Both the position numbers and the translations under genes were made by a program. Positions 1 to 6,694 of a DNA stretch of 10,336 nucleotides are shown piece after piece; the stretch's first letter is position 1; each line of letters starts with the position of its first letter. The DNA is from Dehalococcoidia bacterium (GTDB lineage Bacteria; Chloroflexota; Dehalococcoidia; SAR202; UBA826), in NCBI GenBank assembly GCA_012965485.1, contig DTSF01000179.1:1-10336 (forward strand), read 5' to 3'. The notes beneath the pieces are model-generated. The model worked only from the letters and a program-made list of their open reading frames with translations. It ran no database searches and was not told where the DNA came from.

Positions 1-1
1 G

Positions 2-799
2 GTGGGCTGGAGCCCAACATCAGTACAAGGTCCTATGGCAAGAACTGTTTCTGACTGTGCTCTTTTTTTAGCTGCTATAGCGGGGCCTGATTCTCGTGTT
101 CCCATATCAATAAGTGAAAAGGGTGAAGTTTTTTTGGAATCTTTGGACAGGGATTTTCAGAATACGAAAATCGCATGGAGTCAAGATTTGGGAGGATTAC
201 CAATTGATCCCCGAACCACCGCCGTAATTGAATCTCAGAGGTCAGTTTTTAAAGATATAGGATGCTTAATTGAGGAAACTGAACCAGATTTTTCCGATGT
301 AAATGAGCAGTTTTTGATTTGGCGGGGGTGGGGAAGAGAAATAAATCAGGGAGATAATTTAAGGAACAACAGAGATAAATTGAAAGATACAATGATTTGG
401 GATATTGAGCAGGGGGTCAAATTATCTGGACCCGATGTAGGATGGGCCGAAGCTAAGAGAATGGAATTGTTTCAACGCATGAACCAGTTTATGAACGAAT
501 ATGAATTTCTTATATGCCCTGTGAGCCAAAGACCCCCTTTTAATATTAAACAAAGATGGGTTTCTGAGATAAATGGTGTGAAAATGGAAAACTTTATTGC
601 TTGGATGAAATCCTGTTATTACATAACAGCAACAGGGCATCCTGCGATTTCGGTTCCCTGTGGATTCACCGCTGAAGGCCTTCCAGTCGGAGTTCAGATC
701 GTCGGTCGATATAGGGATGAATTTGGGGTCTTACAACTTGCTAAAGCTTTTGAAGACGTCACTGGATTTTGGAAATCAATCCCTCCTGTCTGCACTTAA
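2..799 (+). CDS. Amidase-signature family hydrolase, 5'-truncated by the window edge
   Basis: This is the C-terminal 265 residues of an amidase-signature (AS) enzyme, a family that hydrolyses carboxylic amides. The reading frame is open to the left edge, so the apparent GTG at base 2 is probably not the real start. The family is usually about 450-500 residues, so roughly the N-terminal half is missing. That half would hold the catalytic Lys, cis-Ser and nucleophile Ser, so activity cannot be judged. Visible hallmarks are QGPMARTVSDCALFLAAIAG at residues 9-28, a loop conserved just after the active-site segment, and the C-terminal block ISVPCGFTAEGLPVGVQIVG at residues 217-236. The end is normal (TAA at 797-799), 6 bases from the convergent stop of the next gene. 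Substrate cannot be assigned. It could equally be annotated as a GatA-like paralogue, but no GatB or GatC is visible. Confidence 0.9.
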   Translation: MGWSPTSVQGPMARTVSDCALFLAAIAGPDSRVPISISEKGEVFLESLDRDFQNTKIAWSQDLGGLPIDPRTTAVIESQRSVFKDIGCLIEETEPDFSDVNEQFLIWRGWGREINQGDNLRNNRDKLKDTMIWDIEQGVKLSGPDVGWAEAKRMELFQRMNQFMNEYEFLICPVSQRPPFNIKQRWVSEINGVKMENFIAWMKSCYYITATGHPAISVPCGFTAEGLPVGVQIVGRYRDEFGVLQLAKAFEDVTGFWKSIPPVCT

Positions 800-805
800 T
801 ATGTT

Positions 806-1474
806 TCAACTTATGTCGGATGAGATCTCTCCAAGTGACATCTTTTGGATATCCGGAACTTGAGTTCCTCTCTCTGCGTAGCCTGCGACAAGGAGTAAAA
901 ATGGGCGTTCGTTTCTTGGGCGCTTAAATATTTTGTTTAAAAATCCCATAGGGCTGGGAGTATGCGTGAGAGTGGACAATCCTGTGTTGTGCAGGGCGGT
1001 TATTAGAATACCAGTAGCTATGCCCACCGATTCTGTCGCGTAGTAGTGTTTGACCTGGGAACCGTCCGGCAGTATTCCGTAACTTTTAACAAATATGGCG
1101 ATTAGGAATGGCGCAGTTTCTAGAAAAGGTTTATTGGCATCTGTCCCCAATGGCTCCAAGGCCTTTAACCATTCTGGGGACGCTTTTGTTTCATAGAAGT
1201 CCCGTTCTTCTTTCTCAGCTTTTTCACGAATGATTTTACGAGCCTCTCCCCGACCTGAAACAGCGAAATGCCAAGGTTGCATATTTGCTCCGCTTGGAGC
1301 TGTTCCCGCGGCTAAAATGCAATTATCGATTATAGATCTCGATACTTCTTCCGAAGAAAAACCTCGCACAGTTCGACGCTGTTTAATGTTCATATAGAAT
1401 TCTTCAGATCTGGATTTCATCTCTTCATTACTAAAATGTTTTGCATTAGGCAATGGAACTAATCTCGCATTCAC
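806..1474 (-). CDS. Iodotyrosine deiodinase-like flavoprotein (nitroreductase superfamily)
   Basis: The product is a 222-residue FMN enzyme of the nitroreductase fold that looks much closer to iodotyrosine deiodinase (IYD) than to ordinary nitroreductases. IYD reductively removes iodide, bromide or chloride from halotyrosines. FMN-contact blocks are RRTVRGF (about 33-39) and GTAPSGANMQPW (about 57-68), which resembles the GTAPSGAHTEPW of animal IYD as I remember it. The IYD lid triad that grips the amino-acid zwitterion (Glu, Tyr, Lys; E157, Y161, K182 in human) aligns at the same spacing with E90, Y94 and K115. A Thr in THTP (170-173) lies where IYD places the Thr that hydrogen-bonds flavin N5. 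Unlike animal IYD there is no membrane anchor. I chose the GTG at 1474 because a perfect GGAGG lies 5 bases upstream. A TTG at 1486 would extend the frame by four codons but overlaps that site. True substrate is unproven. Confidence 0.85.
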   Translation of the reverse strand: MNARLVPLPNAKHFSNEEMKSRSEEFYMNIKQRRTVRGFSSEEVSRSIIDNCILAAGTAPSGANMQPWHFAVSGRGEARKIIREKAEKEERDFYETKASPEWLKALEPLGTDANKPFLETAPFLIAIFVKSYGILPDGSQVKHYYATESVGIATGILITALHNTGLSTLTHTPSPMGFLNKIFKRPRNERPFLLLVAGYAERGTQVPDIQKMSLGEISSDIS

Positions 1475-1479
1475 TTTGT

Positions 1480-1484
1480 CCTCC
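1480..1484 (-). promoter_or_regulatory. Shine-Dalgarno site that fixes the deiodinase-like gene start
   Basis: Read on the minus strand this is GGAGG, followed by ACAAA and then GTG (1474-1472). The 5-base spacing is near ideal. The site lies inside the longer open frame that would begin at TTG 1486, so that upstream start is unlikely. Confidence 0.75.
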
Positions 1485-1517
1485 AATAAATTAGATTATG
1501 GCAATTTTCAGATTCTT

Positions 1518-1582
1518 GGATCATCCTGTACGATTTCTCATCACGCTGATAATATCCTAGGTGAAATAGATGCGGATAATCC
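1518..1582. promoter_or_regulatory. Candidate paired operator palindromes in a divergent gap
   Basis: The 126-base gap between the divergent deiodinase-like and enolase-superfamily genes holds two copies of the palindrome GGATNATCC, at 1518-1526 (centre C) and 1574-1582 (centre A), 56 bases apart centre to centre. A third perfect 9-base palindrome, GATAATATC, lies between them at 1548-1556. I saw no other GGATNATCC in the window. Paired palindromes between divergent genes are typical of repressor or activator sites, but no regulator gene is present here. No convincing sigma-70 promoter was found for either gene, so the functional reading is inference. Confidence 0.35.
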
Positions 1583-1600
1583 AGATGTGAAAGGTATATT

Positions 1601-2701
1601 ATGAAAATAACGAATGTTAAAGTTGAAATGTTCAATTGGACTACAGAAGCTTGGAAGACTGGTGTTGGTACTTCATTTGGTAACACACGCCAACTTGGGA
1701 TCGTTACTGTTGAGACAGATGAAGGTATAAATGGCAATTCATTTTTGGGTTCTTCACGGGTTGGGGCGGATCATTTTGCCCCAGGATTAATAGAATTTAT
1801 CAAACCATTGATTATGGGTCGGAACCCTCAGGATATCGGTGCCATTTGGTGGGATATGTGGAAAATGAATCGGTCTGTGTCTACGAATGTTATAGGTGCT
1901 ATCGATATTTGCCTGTGGGATATAAATGGGAAAATAGCCCAGCAGCCAATACACCGGCTATTAGGTACCTGCAAAGAATCAGTTCCTGTTTACTCTAGCA
2001 CTGCATTTCATGACACCAAAGAAGAATATGCTGAAGAGGCAATCAAATTCCAAGAGATGGGTTGGACTGCACACAAGATCCATCCACATGGGAATCCTGC
2101 TTATGATATTGAAATATCGCAGGCAGTACGGGAAGCGGTAGGAGGTGATATGAAACTCATGTTGGACTCTATGTGGGCCTACCAATATGAAGATGCAATG
2201 AGAGTAGGGAGGGCCATTGAAGAACTGAATTTCTATTGGTATGAGGACCCTTTGGTAGAAGAAGATATTTATAACTATGTAAAATTGCACGATAAATTAG
2301 ACATACCGATTATGTCTACTGAATATGCTCCTGGGAGATATTACGGAATGACCCAATGGATAACCCAGTATGCAACTGACATACTAAGGGGAGATGTGGC
2401 CGTGACTGGAGGAATTACCCCAATGGTTCGGCTTTGTCATCTTGCTGAAGGGTTTAATATGAAATGTGAGATTCATCATGGTGGTAATTCATTAAACAAC
2501 GTGGCGAATTTGCACATAACCATGGCAGTGCCTAATTGTGAATTTTTTGAATTTTTCCCATGCACGGGGGCCAATATGTTTGGGCTTGTGGAGGATATTC
2601 AATTTGAAGGAGGTGTGGTTTATGCACCGACCAAACCAGGGCTTGGATATGAGATTGACTGGGATATGCTGAAAAACCAATACACAGCTACAGCTGAATA
2701 A
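1601..2701 (+). CDS. Enolase-superfamily (mandelate racemase-like) enzyme with KxH motif
   Basis: This 366-residue protein has the superfamily's N-terminal capping domain (about 1-125) and C-terminal (beta/alpha) barrel. Such enzymes abstract the proton alpha to a carboxylate, giving dehydration or racemisation of hydroxy-acids. Mg ligands are D189 (LMLDS), E215 (WYEDP) and E241 (STEYAPG). The mandelate-racemase-type Asp-His dyad is probably D265 (RGDVAVTGG) and H293 (EIHHGG). The second-strand base motif is K159-I-H161 rather than the usual KxK, so Lys 159 or the His would serve one face. I recall similar KIH proteins, with the following LDS.WAY and NSLNNVANLH blocks, in many uncharacterised bacterial sequences, so this looks like a subgroup feature and not a mutation. 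Start is ATG with GAAAGG 6 bases upstream. An MFS gene follows 74 bases downstream. Substrate is unknown. Confidence 0.88.
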   Translation: MKITNVKVEMFNWTTEAWKTGVGTSFGNTRQLGIVTVETDEGINGNSFLGSSRVGADHFAPGLIEFIKPLIMGRNPQDIGAIWWDMWKMNRSVSTNVIGAIDICLWDINGKIAQQPIHRLLGTCKESVPVYSSTAFHDTKEEYAEEAIKFQEMGWTAHKIHPHGNPAYDIEISQAVREAVGGDMKLMLDSMWAYQYEDAMRVGRAIEELNFYWYEDPLVEEDIYNYVKLHDKLDIPIMSTEYAPGRYYGMTQWITQYATDILRGDVAVTGGITPMVRLCHLAEGFNMKCEIHHGGNSLNNVANLHITMAVPNCEFFEFFPCTGANMFGLVEDIQFEGGVVYAPTKPGLGYEIDWDMLKNQYTATAE

Positions 2702-2775
2702 AAAAGCCTGTCAGGTCGATTGAAAATTAAGATATCATTTAGTTTGAACAAGCCTTTGATCGTGTTTGAGCGGGT

Positions 2776-4026
2776 ATGAAATTACCCACCATACACACCT
2801 TAGATTCATTGCGGGCCTATCCTGATTATCGATATTTGTGGACGGCAAACTTTTGTGCAAATACTGCACAATGGTTGCAGTTACTTACCGTAGGGTGGCT
2901 AGTAAAATCCCTTACTGAAAATGGTTCTAATTCTGCCCTGCTTGTAGTGGGCATAGGCGGTGCTGCAGCTTTACCTGGGATTATTATTGGTCCTTGGGGT
3001 GGTGTTTTAGGTGACCGGTTAAATCGTAAGAAGCTGGTTATTTCCCTTGAAATATTTATGGTTCTGTTGGCTCTTTCCTTCGCTTTGTTGCTTCGGACAG
3101 GATTCGTCCTTGTGTGGCATGTGTATGCATTTGTACTGCTGGCAGGGTGCTGTGAAACACTAAAAATGCCGATCCGCCAAGCTCTTATCGCTAATACCGT
3201 TCCCTCCCATGCCCTTAGCAACGCATATGCTACTAGTGTTCTCACGATACCTGGCACCAGAATGATTGGCCCATTCATTGGCGGTATCATCGTTTCAAAT
3301 GTGGGATTTTTTTGGAATTTCACCATTGAAGCACTCCTGTATCTAGGGGTCATAGTGGCTTTAATCCCAATGTCCACTCCTTATTTCATAAAACGAGAAT
3401 TTGTTACGAACTTTGGAGTGTCACAGATGTTTACCGATATGGCTGATGGGTTTAAGTATCTGTGGAAACAACAGCGTCCATTGTCATTGATTTATATGTT
3501 GTCTGCGGCACCAAATGTTGTTTTGCATCCCGTCATATTTTTGTTGCCTTTGTTCACTATAGACGTTCTACATAGAGATGTTGAATATGGTGGCTACATG
3601 ATGGCGGTTAACGGAGCTGGTGGATTGCTAATGGTTTTTGTATTTTCTGCATTTGGATTTCCAAAATGGCGGGGCATGCTTTGTATTCTTTCTGCACTTG
3701 GTGGTGCCATTATGACTCTTTTATTGAGTCAATCTTTGTGGATAACTCCAGCTTTTTTGGTCCTTGCAATTTTTGGTGCTACTCAGACTGCATTTCGAAC
3801 GACAACTGGTGTTTTAACTCAAACATTAGCGGAAGACCAATATAGGGTCCGGGCGATGAGTGCTTATCGAATTGGTATGGGAATGGTCGTTTTTTTTAGT
3901 CTTTTTGCGGGTTGGATGGCAGGGATCACTTCTGTTCGACCAACCTTATTGTTTATGGGGGCTCTTGGGGTTGTTATTTCAATAATTTTTTGGATCTTCT
4001 CTCCGGCAGTGCGAAATCAGGATTAA
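2776..4026 (+). CDS. MFS transporter, DHA3/EntS-like exporter type
   Basis: This 416-residue integral membrane protein has about 12 predicted hydrophobic segments and belongs to the major facilitator superfamily. The N-terminal sequence, with PDYRYLW at 16-22 and NTAQWLQLLTVGWLV at 29-43, is typical of the MFS_3 / EntS-like branch, which often exports siderophores, drugs or small metabolites. The loop 2-3 signature is GVLGDRLNRKKL at 76-87, close to the classical G-x-x-x-D-R-x-x-R-[RK]. A matching segment near 345-365 (LAEDQYRVRAMSAYRIGMGM) is also usual for this branch. The start ATG has only a weak purine-rich site (GAGCGGG). The 74-base gap after the enolase-superfamily gene shows no terminator or promoter I can support, so cotranscription is likely. 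Export of a product or uptake of a substrate are both possible. Confidence 0.88.
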   Translation: MKLPTIHTLDSLRAYPDYRYLWTANFCANTAQWLQLLTVGWLVKSLTENGSNSALLVVGIGGAAALPGIIIGPWGGVLGDRLNRKKLVISLEIFMVLLALSFALLLRTGFVLVWHVYAFVLLAGCCETLKMPIRQALIANTVPSHALSNAYATSVLTIPGTRMIGPFIGGIIVSNVGFFWNFTIEALLYLGVIVALIPMSTPYFIKREFVTNFGVSQMFTDMADGFKYLWKQQRPLSLIYMLSAAPNVVLHPVIFLLPLFTIDVLHRDVEYGGYMMAVNGAGGLLMVFVFSAFGFPKWRGMLCILSALGGAIMTLLLSQSLWITPAFLVLAIFGATQTAFRTTTGVLTQTLAEDQYRVRAMSAYRIGMGMVVFFSLFAGWMAGITSVRPTLLFMGALGVVISIIFWIFSPAVRNQD

Positions 4027-4182
4027 ATTATAGAGTAATTCACCCGTGAGGCTTGGCCCCATGCTGAGGTTTAGAACTTTACCAGTGAGTATTTGTGAGT
4101 TAATATTTTGGAATCTTAATTCCTGTATCTAATAACATATTCATATCAGTAGACTAATATTCCCATCGAAAAGATTCTGTAA

Positions 4183-5523
4183 TTGGAAAGTACCCAAACT
4201 TTGTTTCAAAGTGCCAAAAATAAACTAGCCGAAAGGCGAAAAAACACATTTTATGGTTGGTATCTGGTTCCAGTCTTTGGCGCTGTAATGATGGTAGCTA
4301 CTACTCCTCTTTTCCATGCCATGGGTATCTGGGCAGTTGCAATGGAAAGGGCTTTTGGGTGGAATAGAACTCAACTGTCTCTAGCATTATCGTTTACGAG
4401 GGTTGAAGGTGGTATTTTAGGCCCTGTCGAAGGCTATCTAGTGGATAGGTTTGGCACTAAGCGCATGGTTTTAATAGGAATGATAATCATGGGGTTTGGG
4501 TGGATAGTGTTTAGCCGTATAAATCATTTGTTAATTTTCTATTTTTCTTATCTGCTTATAGCTCTTGGTCAAGGTTTAGGTAGTTGGTTGGCTCTAAATA
4601 CTATGATGAATAATTGGTTCGTCAGAAGACGATCCTTTGCTATGGGTCTGTCTAATGCCCTTTCTAGGTTTGGGTCATTATTTTTTGTACCGCTGCTAGC
4701 CTGGCTTGTAGACCCAGACTTTTTAGATAGGCCGGGTTGGAGTTTAACTGCGTTCATCCTAGGTATAGTCACTATATTGCTGGCCTTTCCGTTGACTAGC
4801 CTTCTTAGAAATAAACCCGAAGATTATGGATTGCTTCCCGACGGAGATACAGAAGAAGACGTTGAAAGACGGAACAAGGAAGCTTTAATCAGTGGTGTAA
4901 AATTCGAGCAGGAGTATGATTTCACGGTCTCACAGGCTTTGAGAGCCCCGGCCTTTTGGTTTATAAGCCTTGGTCATGGATTCACATCGATGGTTTTGTT
5001 GGCATTTATGTTGCATCTTGCGCCTATGATGATAGATCAAGGGTACAGTTTGCAGACGGCTGCATTTGTTGTTTCAGCCTACACAGCGGTTTCTATGGTA
5101 TTCCAATTGATTGGCGGATATGTTGGGGACCGGATGGCGAAAAATGTGGCACTAATGATGTTTACCCTATGTCAGGCCCTTGGGGTTTTTCTTTTAACTT
5201 TCGGGCCTTCCAATCTTTTTGGGGCCTACGGGTTTGCCTTGCTGTTCGGGATAGGATTTGGTGGAAGGAATCCTATTTCCTCTTCCATACGAGGAGATTA
5301 TTTTGGCAGAAAAAATTATGGCAAGATAATGGGGATATCTCAGGTGCCAATGAACGTGCTGTTGCTGATTGGACCAGTTTTTGCTGGGGTGATGCGTGAC
5401 TCGACTGGCACTTATCAAACAGCGTTCGCCGTACTTGGGATATTGGCAGTCATTGGAGGATTTTGCTTCCTGTTTGCAAAAAAGCCTGTTCATCCCGATG
5501 CCTATATAGCCAATCCCAATTAA
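4183..5523 (+). CDS. MFS transporter, OFA/monocarboxylate-like type
   Basis: This 446-residue, roughly 12-segment carrier begins with the FYGWYLVPVFG motif (23-33) seen in many MFS carriers annotated as oxalate/formate antiporter- or monocarboxylate-like. Motif A is GYLVDRFGTKRM at 84-95, and it recurs weakly as GGYVGDRMAKN in the second half. The central cytosolic loop carries NKPEDYGLLPDGD (about 210-222) followed by an acidic stretch, a usual linker for this branch. Small organic anions are the plausible substrates, which would suit the neighbouring hydroxy-acid enzyme. The start must be a TTG: an in-frame TAA occupies 4180-4182, immediately before TTG 4183, and no ATG or GTG occurs before the conserved FYGWY block. 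TTG 4201 is an alternative. No strong ribosome-binding site is visible. The gene ends tail to tail with the monooxygenase, sharing TTAA. Confidence 0.87.
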   Translation: MESTQTLFQSAKNKLAERRKNTFYGWYLVPVFGAVMMVATTPLFHAMGIWAVAMERAFGWNRTQLSLALSFTRVEGGILGPVEGYLVDRFGTKRMVLIGMIIMGFGWIVFSRINHLLIFYFSYLLIALGQGLGSWLALNTMMNNWFVRRRSFAMGLSNALSRFGSLFFVPLLAWLVDPDFLDRPGWSLTAFILGIVTILLAFPLTSLLRNKPEDYGLLPDGDTEEDVERRNKEALISGVKFEQEYDFTVSQALRAPAFWFISLGHGFTSMVLLAFMLHLAPMMIDQGYSLQTAAFVVSAYTAVSMVFQLIGGYVGDRMAKNVALMMFTLCQALGVFLLTFGPSNLFGAYGFALLFGIGFGGRNPISSSIRGDYFGRKNYGKIMGISQVPMNVLLLIGPVFAGVMRDSTGTYQTAFAVLGILAVIGGFCFLFAKKPVHPDAYIANPN

Positions 5524-6590
5524 AATTCTGCAGTAGCCACATGGGTTTTTGAATTCGGATCAACCCCCACAGATTCTGCAACTAGGGAGTAGGATTTTTT
5601 TCTGTCGTCAAAGTAGTAGCAATTGGATACTATCCCTATATCAGGGGTTTGATAGCGTTCTGATGATGAGAGAATTCCTTCTCTTACCTGGTCGGGGTTA
5701 CCTTCTATATAGCTTTGGGTGGTTTGTTCCATATAGGATCTGGCCTGATCATCCAATGGCCATACGGAAGCTTCTTCTGGGGGCAACAAACCCTTCGTTG
5801 TGATTCCCATTGTCGATACAATTTTGTTAATGCTCCTTGAAGACCCAACAAATTTAGCTTTCTCCTCTGTATCGGCACATATCACTTGCAGGCTCACATT
5901 TACTTTGGGTTCTGATAAATAGTCAGACGGTTTAAAGTTATTTCTATATAAATCAGTAACTTGAGGACCGTATTCTGAGGTGTTTCCAAAAAAATCCGCG
6001 AAGCTAAACGGAAGGCCCATTTCTGCTGCTAATCTAGCACTATAATCACTCGAACCCAGGAGCCACACTGACGGGTATGTATCTTTACCCGAAGATTGAG
6101 CTCTAATACCTGAGAGAGGATGATCATCTTCTACTGCATCTTTTAGAAAACTTAACAGGTCTTTGACCATTTGAGGAAAGTCACTGAATACGTCCATTGT
6201 TGGTCTTGGGTATGTTAAAGCAGCGGCAGTCCTTCTATCGCTACCAGGGGCTCTACCGATTCCGAGATCAATTCTGTCTGGATGGAAAGAATCCAGTACA
6301 CTGAATTGTTCAGCCACTTTAAGCGCAGAGTAATGGCTTAACATAACACCGCCGCTTCCGACGCGAATAGTAGAGGTCTTTGCTGCTATCTGCCCTATTA
6401 GGATTTCTGGACTCGTTCCGGAAAAAGAGTTGGAATTATGGTGTTCCGCTACCCAATACCTGGAATATCCAAGATTTTCTGTATGTACTGCCAGTTCAAC
6501 TGACTCATTTAGTGCATCGGCAGGGGTGCCACCACGTCGAATCGGTGATTGGTCTACCACCGTTAGCTTAATGTCTTTTATAGATGCCAT
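5520..6590 (-). CDS. LLM-class flavin-dependent oxidoreductase (luciferase-like, MsnO8 type)
   Basis: This 356-residue protein has the bacterial-luciferase-like TIM-barrel fold. Such enzymes use reduced FMN and oxygen to oxygenate or cleave varied organic or sulfonated compounds. Strong family blocks are LTVVDQSPIRRGGTPADAL (9-27), RYWVAEHHN (44-52), GSGGVMLSHYSALKVAEQF (78-96) and RIDLGIGRAPGSD (106-118). These match the 'LLM class, MsnO8 / YhbW-like' group and not F420-dependent members, although cofactor choice cannot be proved by eye. Length is usual for the group. Start is ATG without a clear Shine-Dalgarno; the outer arm of a large inverted repeat ends about 11 bases upstream. No flavin reductase gene is nearby, so reduced flavin must come from elsewhere. 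The actual substrate is unknown. Confidence 0.9.
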   Translation of the reverse strand: MASIKDIKLTVVDQSPIRRGGTPADALNESVELAVHTENLGYSRYWVAEHHNSNSFSGTSPEILIGQIAAKTSTIRVGSGGVMLSHYSALKVAEQFSVLDSFHPDRIDLGIGRAPGSDRRTAAALTYPRPTMDVFSDFPQMVKDLLSFLKDAVEDDHPLSGIRAQSSGKDTYPSVWLLGSSDYSARLAAEMGLPFSFADFFGNTSEYGPQVTDLYRNNFKPSDYLSEPKVNVSLQVICADTEEKAKFVGSSRSINKIVSTMGITTKGLLPPEEASVWPLDDQARSYMEQTTQSYIEGNPDQVREGILSSSERYQTPDIGIVSNCYYFDDRKKSYSLVAESVGVDPNSKTHVATAEF

Positions 6591-6600
6591 ATTTGTAAAG

Positions 6601-6675
6601 ACAGGATAACAAAGTACCTACCTAGCTGTCTCCATTGAGCTAGGTAAGGTAAAATCCTGTTTTATGTTATCCCTG
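6601..6675. repeat. Large nested inverted repeat between divergent genes
   Basis: The 104-base divergent gap is mostly one nested inverted repeat. The inner arms are TACCTACCTAGCT (6615-6627) and AGCTAGGTAAGGTA (6638-6651), complementary except for one extra A, around a 10-base loop. The outer arms are CAGGATAACA (6602-6611) and TGTTATCCCTG (6665-6675), complementary except for one extra C. The left outer arm can also pair perfectly over 7 bases with ATCCTGT (6654-6660), so two alternative outer stems exist. There is no T-tract, so it is not an ordinary terminator. It could be a double operator controlling both genes, a leader hairpin for either transcript, or a remnant of a small mobile repeat. 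Confidence 0.75.
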
Positions 6676-6694
6676 CAATAGGTTCATATAAATT

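Noticed and set aside
1516..1553. TTGGAT and GATAAT as a promoter for the first enolase-superfamily gene
   Set aside because: The spacing is 26 bases, far from the usual 16-18. The TTGGAT also overlaps one of the palindromes.
2826..3377. Long open frame of 183 codons on the minus strand inside the first MFS gene
   Set aside because: It runs antisense to a well-supported transporter and its translation shows no recognisable domain; it is a shadow of the transporter's codon pattern.
4108..4135. Possible promoter (TTGGAA, 16 bases, TAATAA) before the second MFS gene
   Set aside because: The -10 match is poor and the region is A+T-rich enough to give such hits by chance. The short hairpin GGAATCTTAATTCC at 4110-4123 has arms of only 5 bases.
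4956..5399. 147-codon plus-strand frame inside the second MFS gene
   Set aside because: It is a different frame of a conserved transporter and has no family resemblance; no ribosome-binding site supports it.
6687..6692. TATAAA as a -10 box for the EamA gene
   Set aside because: It would place the transcript start at or beyond the TTG start codon, and no -35 lies at a proper distance.
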